The notes: generated from the sequence alone by a model not told the origin. 64,000 bases of DNA from Acetobacteraceae bacterium (GCA_947475245.1 CANJLW010000001.1:100025-164024); one strand, 5' to 3'; shown: positions 32,267 to 46,736, numbered from the stretch's first letter. Translations and numbers: made by a program.

Positions 32267-34276
32267 TCAGCCCATGCGCAACAGGCTCAGGATCTTTCGC
32301 AGCCGGTGATCGAAATCGGCGAAGCACATATCAGGCAGCGGCCAGGGCAGGGCGGCCCGGACCGCGCCCGCGCGCCATGGGGATCGGCCAATACGACGCA
32401 GCGCGGCCTTAGGGCGCAGTAGCAGTTCCTGTAGCGGCAGCGGATTGACCGGCGGGACCAAATGGCCGCCGTCATACCCATGGATGAATGGCACGGCGTT
32501 GAACAAGGCGAATTGCGCGCGTGTCGGGCGCGTCAGCAGCCCGACCAGATCGTGCAGGGCCGACGCGGCATCGATGGTCGTCGGCCATGCGCCATCGAGC
32601 AGGGCGTCGAGACGGTCGAATTCGGCGAGAATGCCGGTTTCGATGTCCGCCATGGCGGCGCGTCGTACACCAGCGCTCGGTTCGGCCTCCATTGCGAAGA
32701 CCGGTTCGATTCGGCCTGACCGCGCGCTGTAACCGCTCACCGGTGCATGGGGGGCCGACAGAAACAGCTCCAACAGCACATAGCCGTCACGCACGATGTC
32801 GGCGACGGGCTGGGGGGTGTCGAAGCCGAACAAATAGGATGCCGTGTTATCCAGGTTCAGGACAGGCGATAATGCGTCACCCCACAAGCCGAGATAACAG
32901 CCGACGACGTCGTTCGGCCGCAGGCCCGCCAATCGGGTCAGTGCGATCTGCGTAGACCCGCGCCAGCCGACGTCGACGATCATCCGCCGAGCATTTCCGT
33001 CGAAGCCTTCCTGGCGCAGGTAGGACTGGGCGCTTGTCCGGATCTGGCGCAGGCGGTCGTCGATCGGTGCCCCGCCTTCGGTCAGCAGCCGTAGAAGCGG
33101 CGCAAAGCCGTCCGCGCCGTTCAGGCGGAGCGCGGGGTCGATGCCTAACCCCCGGCAGAGCGCTGCCGTTGTCTCGGCGTCGATACCCAGGGGAGACAGG
33201 GCCTGCGCCAACGGGCGGTCGAGCAGGCTCTCGCCGATGGCACTGGCAAGCCGGACAGGATCGGTCGCCATGTCGGGAAGGGTCGTCGCCTGACGGGAAA
33301 CATGGAGGTAGCTGAGCGTGATCGGCTCCCGGCTTCGCGCGATCAGCCGGCGAGCGATCGCCAACGGTATGTGGCCGTCGCGAGACAGGAAGTGAATGTG
33401 GCTTATGCCGCGATTACGCGCTTCCTGCAGCACGAACAGGGTAAAGCCGATCATCAGAGCCGTGGCATAGGGGAACAGCGACGCCGGATCGGGTGGTGTC
33501 ACGCGGCGCGCGCTGTGCAGCGTGCGCACGATTGGATGCAGCCTGGCTGTCGCCTCGGATTCCCGCGATAAGTGCCGGCGCGGCAGATGCACGGTCGCGA
33601 TGCCGAGTTCTTGCGCCCGCGCGACGTCGGAGATTGGGTTGTCGCCGATATGAGCAACCTCGTCGGGACGAAGTTCGAGCCGTTCCAGCACCGCGGCGAA
33701 CAGGCGGCCGGATGCCTTGTTGCGTTGCCAATCGGCGGAGGTGATTGCCTGAGGGGCCGTGCCGAAGCCGTGCCGGGTCAGCAGCCAGGCGAGGTCCGGG
33801 CCGGACAACGTGGTGTCGGACAGAAAGATCAATCGCTGCCTGGACGGATCCAACGCGGCCAAAGCCGACCGAATCGCCGGCACCGGCTCCGTAACGGCGA
33901 GTTCGGTCGCGCGTTCGCACAGTCGCGCTTGTTCGGGATCGTCGATCAGCCGTCGTTCGGCCATCCAGCCGTAGATGTCGGCAAGCCGGACCTCGTCCAA
34001 CCCATTCGCTTCCGCCGTTCGGCGTAGCACCGCTTCCCCATGCAGGCGTGCCTGTCGAAAGGTTTCGGGGGCGCAGCGCGACAGGCCCGCTCGTTCCGCG
34101 CGGATGCCGATCAGCAGCGCCACATCCTCCGGCCGAACAAGCCGGCGGGTCAGCGCTGTATCGAATACGTCGCAGGTGATGACCGGAAAGCGGGTGAGCG
34201 CATCGGCGAGTGAGAGGCCGCGTGTTTGGGTCAGCGCCGCGATCCCGACAAGGTGCCGGTCGCGGCGGCGATCCAT
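32267..34276 (-). CDS. Large HAD-superfamily protein (COG5610-like), polysaccharide-associated
   Basis: 669 residues. The N-terminal HAD domain (about residues 30-225) has nucleophile motif CDVFDT (D36), IFLSDTTLSG as motif II and HIGDNPISDV as the acidic motif. A long second half with LFPYATALMIGFTLFVLQEA, HIHFLSRDGHIPLAI, MIVDVGWRGSTQIAL and VVGCYLGLWGD resembles a second, degenerate HAD/glycan-related module. Comparable proteins occur in capsule and LPS gene sets, but the reaction is unproved. ATG 34276 is chosen. It overlaps the upstream hydroxylase gene by 46 bases, and the frame extends upstream only antisense-like. Probably translationally coupled to the hydroxylase. Confidence 0.8.
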   Translation of the reverse strand: MDRRRDRHLVGIAALTQTRGLSLADALTRFPVITCDVFDTALTRRLVRPEDVALLIGIRAERAGLSRCAPETFRQARLHGEAVLRRTAEANGLDEVRLADIYGWMAERRLIDDPEQARLCERATELAVTEPVPAIRSALAALDPSRQRLIFLSDTTLSGPDLAWLLTRHGFGTAPQAITSADWQRNKASGRLFAAVLERLELRPDEVAHIGDNPISDVARAQELGIATVHLPRRHLSRESEATARLHPIVRTLHSARRVTPPDPASLFPYATALMIGFTLFVLQEARNRGISHIHFLSRDGHIPLAIARRLIARSREPITLSYLHVSRQATTLPDMATDPVRLASAIGESLLDRPLAQALSPLGIDAETTAALCRGLGIDPALRLNGADGFAPLLRLLTEGGAPIDDRLRQIRTSAQSYLRQEGFDGNARRMIVDVGWRGSTQIALTRLAGLRPNDVVGCYLGLWGDALSPVLNLDNTASYLFGFDTPQPVADIVRDGYVLLELFLSAPHAPVSGYSARSGRIEPVFAMEAEPSAGVRRAAMADIETGILAEFDRLDALLDGAWPTTIDAASALHDLVGLLTRPTRAQFALFNAVPFIHGYDGGHLVPPVNPLPLQELLLRPKAALRRIGRSPWRAGAVRAALPWPLPDMCFADFDHRLRKILSLLRMG

Positions 34277-35298
34277 CGTTTGACGAAATCGGGCGTCACA
34301 GCCCAAAACGGTTCGAGGTAAGCGGCGCGCAGTGTCGGGTGCGGCTGTCCGGAAGTGCCGCCCAGGCCGAAGGTCAGCGTTTCGCGTTCGCGCGGGACAT
34401 AGAGCGTGCCGAAGGCCCAATCCCAGAGTGCGAAATTGCCGCCCATGTTGCGGTCCCAATGCTGTGGTTGGGTGCTGTGATGGATCTGGTGCTGCGCCGG
34501 GCTGATGAAGATGTGTTCCAGCACGCTGCCCCAGGAAATCCAGATATGGCAGTGGTGCAACTGCCCGCCGACGAAGCCGTAGAACGCCGCCATCAGGTTC
34601 ATTCCCAGGATCGTCGTGAAGCTCACGTCGCCGGCCCAGAAATACAAAGCCGGTGCCATGACGAATGCCCCGGTCAGCGCCTTGAACGGTCCGGTCAGCA
34701 TGACCTCCACCGGATGCACACGAACGTTGGCGAAGACTTGCAGTGTTTCCGCGGAATGGTGGACCTTGTGGAAGGCCCACATCCAACCGATCCGGTGCGA
34801 TGCGAGGTGAAACAGGAAGTAGCCGAAATCCTCCGCCAGAGCGAACAGGATGGTGAACAGCACGATCGCCATCGTGGTCCATTCATGGGACTGGGGCGCG
34901 GGGCCGAATGTCGCGGTCATCGCCGACAGCAGCAGCGTGGTGAACCAGACCGTGTTCAGCCGCCAGGTGAAATTGGTCACCGGCGTGACGAAATGATTGG
35001 CCAGGATCAGCTTGCAATCGACCCAGGTGGATTGGTGCATGAACTGCGAGCGGGGAAAGCAATACCGCCCAAACGCCGCCAGGTACTGCCCGGGCTTGCG
35101 ATCGCGGATCATGAAAACGATGCCGGCGATGATCAGCGCGGCAACCAGTTCGGGCCAGTAGGATCGCGTGCGCAGCCCGGTGAAGGGACCGCTGAGCAGA
35201 TCGATGACCGAACCGCAGAACCATTCGAGGCCCGGGACCCGACCAATCGGGCTTTCGTGCACCGAAGCTTTGAGTTGGGCGATCGCGTCAAGGATCAT
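34231..35298 (-). CDS. Sterol desaturase/fatty-acid hydroxylase superfamily membrane enzyme
   Basis: A 355-residue integral membrane di-iron protein. The histidine clusters are complete: HX3H at 164/168 (FHLASH), HX2HH at 177-181 (HKVHH) and HX2HH at 270-274 (HQIHH), plus H249/H251 (LHHCH). Hydrophobic segments lie around 48-63, 115-132, 143-165 and 205-240. Family role: O2-dependent C-H hydroxylation or desaturation of lipids (hopanoids, ornithine lipids, carotenoids or sphingolipids). It precedes the large HAD gene, which it overlaps by 46 bases. The lipid substrate is unknown. Confidence 0.88.
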   Translation of the reverse strand: MILDAIAQLKASVHESPIGRVPGLEWFCGSVIDLLSGPFTGLRTRSYWPELVAALIIAGIVFMIRDRKPGQYLAAFGRYCFPRSQFMHQSTWVDCKLILANHFVTPVTNFTWRLNTVWFTTLLLSAMTATFGPAPQSHEWTTMAIVLFTILFALAEDFGYFLFHLASHRIGWMWAFHKVHHSAETLQVFANVRVHPVEVMLTGPFKALTGAFVMAPALYFWAGDVSFTTILGMNLMAAFYGFVGGQLHHCHIWISWGSVLEHIFISPAQHQIHHSTQPQHWDRNMGGNFALWDWAFGTLYVPRERETLTFGLGGTSGQPHPTLRAAYLEPFWAVTPDFVKRWIAAATGTLSGSRR

Positions 35299-35365
35299 CG
35301 GGACGCCTTATAGCCATGCGGAAAACGTGCAACAAGCGGTGTTCGGGCGTTAACGGATTGGTGAC

Positions 35366-36163
35366 ATGGCGTATCGCTTTTACGGCCAGCATGGCGAGGA
35401 CTACCTGCTGTGGCACTTCTTCGATTTCCGGCGGAACGGCTTCTTTCTGGATATCGGCGCCCACGACGGCGTATCGCTGAGCAATACGAAATCCTTTGAG
35501 GAGCAGGGCTGGACCGGCATCTGTGTCGAGCCCGTGCCGTCGGTGTACGCCGCCTGTCGAACCGTTCGGCAACGCGTGGTGCAGGCGGCCTGCGTTGCCG
35601 GTGAGGAGCGACAGGTCGAACTGCGCACGGATCGGACCGGTCTGTGGGCGGGGATTGCGACGGATGAGGCGATGGCGACCCAATCCTATGCCGATCGGCA
35701 GAGTGGGGAACCGGATTTTGAAACCATCGTCGTGCCGGCGATGCGCGCCGCCGAACTGCTTAGCCCGACGGACCCCGCGATCGACTTTGTCACGGTCGAT
35801 GTTGAAGGCACCGAAATCGCCGTGCTGCAAGGTCTGGACCTGACGCGCAATCGACCGCGTCTGCTGTTGATCGAGGCGCTGACGGATCAGGCCTTGTCGG
35901 AACTGGACGCGTTCATGGCGTTGTTCGGTTATCAGCGCGCCCGAACGGTCGTCTGCAACCACGCCTATGTGTTGACGGAGCGGGATGCGCGGACCCTGCG
36001 CGGCATCACGATCGATTGTCATCTGACCGTGCCGGACCTGCCTGGCTACGGCCCCGCCGATCTGGCGACCCATGCCTGGAGCGCGCCGACAACCCATACA
36101 AAGCTGGGCTTTGTCGCCGGCAAGCTGAAACAGCGTTACCGGCGACTGGTCTGGGGTGTCTGA
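35366..36163 (+). CDS. FkbM-family methyltransferase
   Basis: A 265-residue SAM-dependent O-methyltransferase-like protein: YGQHGEDYLLWHFF, the SAM loop FLDIGAHDGV, the acidic GICVEPVP after strand 2, and DFVTVDVEGTEIAVLQG, which together define the FkbM domain. Members methylate sugars in surface glycans, rhizobial lipid A/LPS or natural products. It diverges from the sterol-desaturase gene (67 bases) and converges on the class III aminotransferase (3 bases between stops). Target unknown. Confidence 0.88.
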   Translation: MAYRFYGQHGEDYLLWHFFDFRRNGFFLDIGAHDGVSLSNTKSFEEQGWTGICVEPVPSVYAACRTVRQRVVQAACVAGEERQVELRTDRTGLWAGIATDEAMATQSYADRQSGEPDFETIVVPAMRAAELLSPTDPAIDFVTVDVEGTEIAVLQGLDLTRNRPRLLLIEALTDQALSELDAFMALFGYQRARTVVCNHAYVLTERDARTLRGITIDCHLTVPDLPGYGPADLATHAWSAPTTHTKLGFVAGKLKQRYRRLVWGV

Positions 36164-36166
36164 CGC

Positions 36167-37576
36167 TTAACGAACGACGGCTATCTGCTCCCGGCGGATC
36201 TGGACGGTCAGCGCGTCCAAAGCCTTGGCAACGCGGTTCAGCATTTCGTCGATTTCCTCCGTGGAGATAATCAACGGCGGGCTGAAGCACAGCGTATCGT
36301 TCACCGATGCTCGTCCGATCACGCCGAACTCTTCCCCCAGTTTGGTCATGCGGGGGCCGATCTTGGCGGCGGGGCTGAAATTGGCGCGTGTTTCCTTGTC
36401 GGCCACCAATTCGACGCCCGCAATCAGGCCGGTGCCGCGCACTTCGCCGACCAGAGGATGATCGGCGAAACGGCGGCGCAGTTCGGCTTGCAAATGGGCA
36501 CCGACGGTCTTGACGTGGTTACCGATGTCCATCTCGTCGTAGATTTTCAGCGTTTCGATCGCCACCGCGGCGGGGACGGGATGGCCGGAATAGGTGAAGC
36601 CGTGCCCGAACGTGCCGATTTCGCTGCTGCCGGTCGCCAGTGCCTGGAAGACGAAGTCACTGACCATGACGGCGCTGATCGGCAGGTACGACGCGGACAG
36701 CGCCTTGGCGCAGACCAGGATATCGGGTTCGATGTCGAGCGTCTGGCTGCCCCAGTAGTTGCCGGTGCGGTGGAAGCCGCAAATGACCTCGTCGACAACC
36801 AGCAGAACGTCGTATTTGCGCAACACCGCCTGGATTTTGGGGAAGTAGCCCTTGGGCGGTACGATGACGCCGCCGGCGCCCATGATGGGTTCTGCCCACA
36901 TCGCCGCGACCGTGTCCGGGCCTTCGGCAAGGATCAGCTTTTCCAATTCGTCCGCGCAGCGGGTCGCGAACGCGTCCTCGGTCTCTCCCGGAAGCGCGCC
37001 GTGATAGAAGTGCGGTGTCATCGTATGCACGAAGCCCGGCAGCGGCACGTCGAAGGCGCGATGGTTGGCCGGCAGGCCCGTCAGCGAGGCGGAGCCGATG
37101 GTGATGCCGTGGTAGCCCTTGATGCGCCCGATCAGCTTTTTCTTCTTGGTCCGACCCAGGGCGTTGTTCAGGAACCACACCATCTTGATCGCGGAGTCAT
37201 TCGCCTCGGACCCCGAATTCGCGAAGAACACCTTGCCCATCGGCACCGGCGCGCGTGCCAGCAGCATTTCCGCGAGGTCGATCATCGGTTCGTGCGATTT
37301 CGCGGTGAACGCGTGGTAGAATGGCAGCTTGCGCATCTGCGTCATCGCTGCCTGCACCAGGCGTTCATTGTCGAAGCCGAGGGAGGCGCACCACAGCCCG
37401 GCAACGGACTCGATGTATTCCTTGCCGGAGTCATCCCATACCCGCACGCCCTTGCCGTGGGAGATGACCACGGGGCCGATCTCTTGATGGGCTTTCAGAT
37501 CGGTGTACGGGTGCAGCACGCTGGCGATGTCGCGCGCGGCGGCCGAGTTCGCTCCGAAAGGCGGGGGTGGCACCAT
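36167..37576 (-). CDS. Class III (omega) aminotransferase
   Basis: A 469-residue PLP-dependent fold-type I aminotransferase of the omega-amino acid:pyruvate/aspartate aminotransferase family. It has VFFANSGSEANDSAIKM (PLP phosphate region), YHGITIGSASLTG, the acidic EPIMGAGGVIVPP, LLVVDEVICGFHRTG and the PLP lysine in ILVCAKALSASY. Likely donors/acceptors are omega-amines or beta-alanine/GABA with pyruvate. It lies 92 bases downstream of gltD on the same strand, but may be an independent unit. The exact amine is unknown. Confidence 0.9.
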   Translation of the reverse strand: MVPPPPFGANSAAARDIASVLHPYTDLKAHQEIGPVVISHGKGVRVWDDSGKEYIESVAGLWCASLGFDNERLVQAAMTQMRKLPFYHAFTAKSHEPMIDLAEMLLARAPVPMGKVFFANSGSEANDSAIKMVWFLNNALGRTKKKKLIGRIKGYHGITIGSASLTGLPANHRAFDVPLPGFVHTMTPHFYHGALPGETEDAFATRCADELEKLILAEGPDTVAAMWAEPIMGAGGVIVPPKGYFPKIQAVLRKYDVLLVVDEVICGFHRTGNYWGSQTLDIEPDILVCAKALSASYLPISAVMVSDFVFQALATGSSEIGTFGHGFTYSGHPVPAAVAIETLKIYDEMDIGNHVKTVGAHLQAELRRRFADHPLVGEVRGTGLIAGVELVADKETRANFSPAAKIGPRMTKLGEEFGVIGRASVNDTLCFSPPLIISTEEIDEMLNRVAKALDALTVQIRREQIAVVR

Positions 37577-37668
37577 GGCTAGGCCTCCTGCAAAGGTTAG
37601 CCGTTACCATAGCCGCTGAATGCGGTGCGGCGTAACCCCCGTCCGATCGAGGCGCGGTGTTTCCTGCC

Positions 37669-39117
37669 TCAGCGGGGCAGGGTGGTCGAACCCATCAGGA
37701 ATTTATCCATGGCATGGGCACATTGGCGACCTTCGCGAATGGCCCAGACCACCAGGGACTGGCCGCGCCGCATGTCGCCCGCCGAGAACAGCCCGTCGCG
37801 GGAGGTGCGGTAGTCCACCATATTGGCCGCCACATTGCCGCGCGCATCCAGTTCGACGCCGGCCTGTTCGAGCAGCGCCCCGCGGCGTGGCCCCAGAAAG
37901 CCCATCGCCAGGAGCACCAGATCGGCCTTGAGCGTGAAGCCGCTGTCGGCGACTTCGCGCATCTGCATGCGACCGCCTTCGGTGACCCATTCGACGCGGA
38001 CGCAGTCCAACGCTTCGACCTTGCCGTCCGCGCCGGTGGCGTTTTTCGTCAGGACCGACCAATCCCGTTCGCAGCCTTCTTCGTGGGCGTGGGAGGAGCG
38101 CAGCTTGGTCGGCCAATCCGGCCATACCATCGCCTTGTTCTCTTTCACCGGCGGCTTCGGCATGATCTCGATCTGGGTAATCGACGCCGCGCCCTGACGG
38201 GCCGACGTGCCGATGCAGTCAGAGCCGGTGTCGCCGCCGCCGATGACCACGACATGCTTGCCCTTCGCGGAGATCGTGCCGCCGGGCGCGGCCTGTGTTT
38301 CGACGTCGCCCGCGTTGCGCTTGTTCTGCTGCGACAGGAAATCCATGGCGTAGTGGATGCCGTCGAGCGCGCGGTTCGGCACGGCGAGGTCGCGCGGCCA
38401 TTCGGCACCGCCGGTCAGGGCGACCGCGTCATACTCCGCAAGCAATTGATCCACCGAGACGGTCACGCCGACTTCGACACCTGTTGTGAAGGTGACGCCT
38501 TCGGCTTCCATCTGCGCGACGCGGCGATCGATCAGATGTTTTTCCATCTTGAAGTCGGGAATGCCATAGCGCAGCAGCCCGCCGATCCGGTCGTTCTTTT
38601 CCAACAGGGTGACAGCATGTCCGGCGCGCGCCAGTTGCTGCGCGCACGCCATGCCGGCGGGGCCGGAACCGACCACGGCGACCCGCTTGCCGGTCTTGAC
38701 GGCGGCGACCTGCGGCTTGATCCAACCTTCGTCCCACCCGCGATCGACGATGGCGCATTCGATCGTCTTGATGGTCACGGGGTTGTCGTCGATGTTCAGG
38801 GTGCACGACGCCTCGCACGGGGCGGGGCAGATGCGACCGGTGAATTCCGGGAAGTTATTGGTGGAATGCAGCACGATCAGCGCGTTCAGCCACTGATCCC
38901 GATAGACCAGATTGTTCCAGTCCGGGATCATGTTGTTGACCGGGCAGCCGTTGTGACAGAACGGGATACCGCAATCCATGCAGCGCGCCGCCTGGCCGTT
39001 CAGTTCGGCGTCCGGCAGCGGTTTGATGAATTCCTTGAAGTTCTTCAGTCGCGCCGCAGGCTTTTCATAGCCCCGGTCATGCCGGTCGATCTCCAGAAAT
39101 CCGGTCGGCTTACCCAT
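37669..39117 (-). CDS. gltD: Glutamate synthase (NADPH) small subunit
   Basis: A 482-residue flavoprotein subunit that passes electrons from NADPH to the large subunit in the GOGAT reaction. The N-terminal Cys-rich clusters for Fe-S centres are visible ([14 protein letters not shown] and CPAPCEASC), followed by the FAD-binding [15 protein letters not shown] and the NADPH-binding [13 protein letters not shown]. Length is normal. It lies directly downstream of gltB (92-base gap containing a GC-rich hairpin). Confidence 0.95.
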   Translation of the reverse strand: MGKPTGFLEIDRHDRGYEKPAARLKNFKEFIKPLPDAELNGQAARCMDCGIPFCHNGCPVNNMIPDWNNLVYRDQWLNALIVLHSTNNFPEFTGRICPAPCEASCTLNIDDNPVTIKTIECAIVDRGWDEGWIKPQVAAVKTGKRVAVVGSGPAGMACAQQLARAGHAVTLLEKNDRIGGLLRYGIPDFKMEKHLIDRRVAQMEAEGVTFTTGVEVGVTVSVDQLLAEYDAVALTGGAEWPRDLAVPNRALDGIHYAMDFLSQQNKRNAGDVETQAAPGGTISAKGKHVVVIGGGDTGSDCIGTSARQGAASITQIEIMPKPPVKENKAMVWPDWPTKLRSSHAHEEGCERDWSVLTKNATGADGKVEALDCVRVEWVTEGGRMQMREVADSGFTLKADLVLLAMGFLGPRRGALLEQAGVELDARGNVAANMVDYRTSRDGLFSAGDMRRGQSLVVWAIREGRQCAHAMDKFLMGSTTLPR

Positions 39118-39158
39118 GGTCGTCTCCGCGATCTTGTCCGCTCCCGAACCGGAAGCGA

Positions 39159-39177
39159 CGCCGCGCGCTGCGCGGCG
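39159..39177 (-). repeat. Short perfect hairpin between gltB and gltD
   Basis: CGCCGCGC (39159-39166) pairs with GCGCGGCG (39170-39177) around a 3-base loop in the 92-base gap between gltB and gltD. It may stabilise or attenuate the operon mRNA. No U-tract follows. Confidence 0.4.
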
Positions 39178-39209
39178 AATGATGGTGTGGCAACGGGTGT
39201 CGGCGTGGC

Positions 39210-43835
<4,626 letters not shown>

Positions 43836-43976
43836 CGACAGTCTCTTTTCATGGCGTAACAAACCGGCGGACCGGGCAAGAACTCTTTCTGCCCGTCCGC
43901 TCGGCAAATGGCAACATTCCTGCCGCAGTGCAGCGTAAGCGAAGCTCGCGGCTCTCGGCAAGCCGGATAAACGCGA

Positions 43977-44777
43977 TCAGGACGGCGGCGGGATATACCA
44001 GGACGGCAGCCGCTTTTCCGCGAAAGCCGCCGTCCCCTCCAATCCCTCCGCCCCCGCTCGGCGTACCGCGCCTTCCAGCGACAATGTCCCGACCTGCCCC
44101 TCATTCAGCAGCAGATTATTCGCCAGCAGGAAACTGCGCTTGGTATCCGCCATCGCGCCGGGGCCGCTGCGGTAGATCGCGTCGACGATCGTCGCAAGCT
44201 TCGCCTCGATCGCCGATTCTTCCAAGACCTCGTGCACCAGCCCGATACGCTGGGCTTCCATCGCGTCGAAGGTCTCGCCGGTTAACGCATAGCGGCGCGT
44301 GTGACGCAGACCGATGGCGTTGACCATGTGGGTGGAAATCGGAGTCGGCGCGACGCCGACCCGGACCTCCGTAATGCCGAAGCGCGCGTCCGGCGTCGCC
44401 AGTGCGACATCGACGCAGCAGACGATGCCGCAGCCGCCGCCGAAACAGGCGCCGCGGATCAGTGCGATGGTCGGCTTGGGGAATTCGTTCAGGCGCTGCA
44501 TCGCCCGCGTGGTCATCAGCGAGGCATGGTGGTTGGCGTCAAACGCGCCCCGCCCCAGACCGTTCAGCCATTTGATATCCGCGCCGGCCTGGAAATTCCG
44601 CCCCGCGCCGCGAATGACCAGACAGCGGGCTTGCGGATCGGCCGCGACCTGTTCCAGGCCGAGGATCAACGCCTCCAGCATATCCAGATTATAGGCATTG
44701 TGCACCGCCGGGCGGTTCAAGGTGGCAGTGGCCACGCCGCGCGCATCAATCTCGAGCCGGACGATATCGGTGTCCAA
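43977..44777 (-). CDS. Enoyl-CoA hydratase/isomerase family protein
   Basis: About 266 residues, crotonase fold: TLNRPAVHNAYNLDML, the oxyanion-hole region CLVIRGAGRNFQAGADI, the central ALIRGACFGGGCGIVCCVDVALA, then FGITEVRVGVAPTPIS with the hydratase-type Glu in TEVRVG. The start is uncertain: a TTG at 44777 with GAGGGG upstream fits the domain start; the longer frame to 44915 would overlap the ABC permease gene. It lies 70 bases downstream of the permease and may be the last gene of the phosphatase/ABC operon, though functionally unrelated to it. Confidence 0.85.
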   Translation of the reverse strand: MDTDIVRLEIDARGVATATLNRPAVHNAYNLDMLEALILGLEQVAADPQARCLVIRGAGRNFQAGADIKWLNGLGRGAFDANHHASLMTTRAMQRLNEFPKPTIALIRGACFGGGCGIVCCVDVALATPDARFGITEVRVGVAPTPISTHMVNAIGLRHTRRYALTGETFDAMEAQRIGLVHEVLEESAIEAKLATIVDAIYRSGPGAMADTKRSFLLANNLLLNEGQVGTLSLEGAVRRAGAEGLEGTAAFAEKRLPSWYIPPPS

Positions 44778-44847
44778 AACGTCGTTCCCCTCTTTCTCAA
44801 CCGCCGGAGTTTCGCATGCCGAGCGAGGATGGGTCCATAGCGCGCGG

Positions 44848-46062
44848 TCAGGCAGAGCCGCGCAGCCCGGCGGAAGGCGAAGCGCGCCAGGCGAGCAGGG
44901 CCGGCGCGATTGCAAGCACGCTGCCGATCAACGCCATTGTCGCGACCAGGACGCAGTCCTCGGCATCGACGCCGGTGGCCAGTGCCAGGCCGGTGTGCGC
45001 TTCCACGATGGTGCCGACGATGCCCGCGCCGATCCAACCCAACAGCAATCCGCTCAGACAGCCAACGGCCATCAGAACCGCGCCGCCGCACCAGGCGACC
45101 AGCAGGATATAGGCGCGAGAGGCACCGAGAGCGCGGAGCAAGGCGTGTCGGCGGCTCCGCAAGCCGGTCAAAGTGACCAGCAGCAAGACGATGGCGACGA
45201 AGACCAGCAGGTTATTCAACGCCGCGACCACCACCATGACATCGCGTGCGTCGCCGAGGGCGCGATAGGCGGAAACCAGCACTTCCGCCGGGAAAAAGGC
45301 CATGGTCTCCCCGGTGCGGAACTGCGCGCGCAAGGCATAGGCGTCGGCGACCGATCGGGGCTTCACGACGATGGCGGGAACGGCCGGTGGCGGATCGGCA
45401 TCGAAGGGAGGACCGATCGCGCCGTCGTCGCCCGCGTGCCCGTTGCCCAGGCCATGGGTTTCCCACACGCTTTCAATCGGCGCGACGATCGCGCGATCCC
45501 AGGGGGAGCCGAGCGGAGGCATGCGTCCGACGATTGTGTAATGGGTGTTTTCGTGCGGATGCGACGCCGCTCCGTGGCCGAGGGGCGCGTGAGACGGGGT
45601 GATCTGGTCGCCGAGACGCAGGGGCACGCTTGCGCCGATCACGACCTCGTCCTCGCGTTCGAACATGCGGCCCTGGGATGGGCGCAAGCGTCCCCAGCGC
45701 GTGGCAAAGGCCGCGGTGGTGCCGACGATCGGCAAGCCGTCGGTCTGATCGCCGAACGCAAGCGGGGCTACGGCCAGGACTCTGGGGTCGGATTGCAGCC
45801 TCGCCAGGGTCGAGCCGCGCAGAAGCGGCAGCGCTTCCGGTTGCAGGAAGACGGTCGTCAGCATCAGTTGTGTCTGGCTGCCGGGCGGGCCGATCAGCAG
45901 ATCGAAATCGTCGGCCGCGCGTGCGGAGGCGAAACGCAGGGCGCGCTCCTGCGCGGCGACGACAATGCCGATGGCGACAGCCAGTCCGATCAGCGCGATC
46001 GCGGCCACGGCGGTCCAGCGCATCGCGCGCAGATCGGCCAGGACCATGGCAAAGGGGTTCAC
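44848..46062 (-). CDS. ABC transporter permease, FtsX/MacB type, with a His-rich extracytoplasmic segment
   Basis: 404 residues. It has a first membrane segment at about 17-37, a large extracytoplasmic domain of roughly 240 residues, and three C-terminal membrane segments (about 276-300, 316-345 and 367-392), the layout of FtsX/MacB mechanotransmission-type permeases. The extracytoplasmic domain contains seven histidines at 158, 163, 168, 170, 174, 203 and 209, an unusual density that suggests metal binding. The ATG overlaps the ATPase stop (46062-46059). Together they form a type VII ABC unit. The small exported CPFC protein and alkaline phosphatase lie upstream in the same operon. The substrate is unknown; a zinc or metal role is proposed. 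Confidence 0.87.
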   Translation of the reverse strand: MNPFAMVLADLRAMRWTAVAAIALIGLAVAIGIVVAAQERALRFASARAADDFDLLIGPPGSQTQLMLTTVFLQPEALPLLRGSTLARLQSDPRVLAVAPLAFGDQTDGLPIVGTTAAFATRWGRLRPSQGRMFEREDEVVIGASVPLRLGDQITPSHAPLGHGAASHPHENTHYTIVGRMPPLGSPWDRAIVAPIESVWETHGLGNGHAGDDGAIGPPFDADPPPAVPAIVVKPRSVADAYALRAQFRTGETMAFFPAEVLVSAYRALGDARDVMVVVAALNNLLVFVAIVLLLVTLTGLRSRRHALLRALGASRAYILLVAWCGGAVLMAVGCLSGLLLGWIGAGIVGTIVEAHTGLALATGVDAEDCVLVATMALIGSVLAIAPALLAWRASPSAGLRGSA

Positions 46063-46736
46063 GACGCGATCCGTCCCGCGTTCAGCACCAGGCGGTGCTG
46101 CATGCGGTCCAGCAGTGCCTCGTCGTGGGACACCGCGATCAGGGTTGCCCCGGAACGGCGCACGGTGTCTTGCAGTAGATCGGTCACGGTCGCGGCGGTC
46201 GCGCGATCCAGGCTCGCCGTCGGTTCGTCCGCCAGGATCAGTCGCGGCCGGGCCAGCATCGCGCGGGCCAGTGCGACACGTTGTTGTTCACCCGGGGACA
46301 GCGCGCCGGCAAGTGTATCCGGTCGGGCAATGCCCATTTCCCGCAACAGGGTCAGCGCGCGGGCGCGCAGGGATCGGTCGACGGTCCAGCTGTTGAATGT
46401 CGCCGGCAAAAGGACATTCCGGACCGCGCTGAGTTCCGGGATCAGTTGAAAGTCCTGGAACACCATGCCGACGGTTTCCCGTCGCCAGCGGTCGCGCGCG
46501 CCTTCGGGCAAAGCCGCGATATCGGTCTCTCCCCAAAGCACGGCGCCGCTGTCGGGCTTCAGCAACCCGGCGAGCACATGCAGGAAGGTTGTTTTGCCGC
46601 AGCCCGACGGTCCGGCGCATCCCCAGAGCGATCCTGGTTCGGCCTGGAAGGCGTCGATTTGCAGCACCGCCATCCCGCCGAACGTCACGCGGACATCGCG
46701 CATCGCCAGAACGTCAGGCGCGGGTAAGGGTCGCAT
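46059..46736 (-). CDS. ABC transporter ATP-binding protein (LolD/MacB type)
   Basis: 225 residues with an intact cassette: Walker A GPSGCGKTT, Q-loop in VGMVFQDFQL, ABC signature LSPGEQQRVALARA, Walker B RLILADEP and the switch His in AVSHDEALLD. The closest layout is that of ATPases partnered with FtsX/MacB-type permeases. The ATG at 46736 lies inside the upstream exported-protein gene (23-base overlap) and the stop overlaps the permease start by four bases, so the three products are probably made in fixed ratio. Confidence 0.93.
   Translation of the reverse strand: MRPLPAPDVLAMRDVRVTFGGMAVLQIDAFQAEPGSLWGCAGPSGCGKTTFLHVLAGLLKPDSGAVLWGETDIAALPEGARDRWRRETVGMVFQDFQLIPELSAVRNVLLPATFNSWTVDRSLRARALTLLREMGIARPDTLAGALSPGEQQRVALARAMLARPRLILADEPTASLDRATAATVTDLLQDTVRRSGATLIAVSHDEALLDRMQHRLVLNAGRIAS

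Noticed and set aside
34277-34882. Apparent N-terminal extension fusing the HAD protein to a desaturase-like sequence
   Set aside because: The upstream part is out-of-frame reading of the sterol-desaturase gene (34231-35298), which has its own complete histidine motifs.
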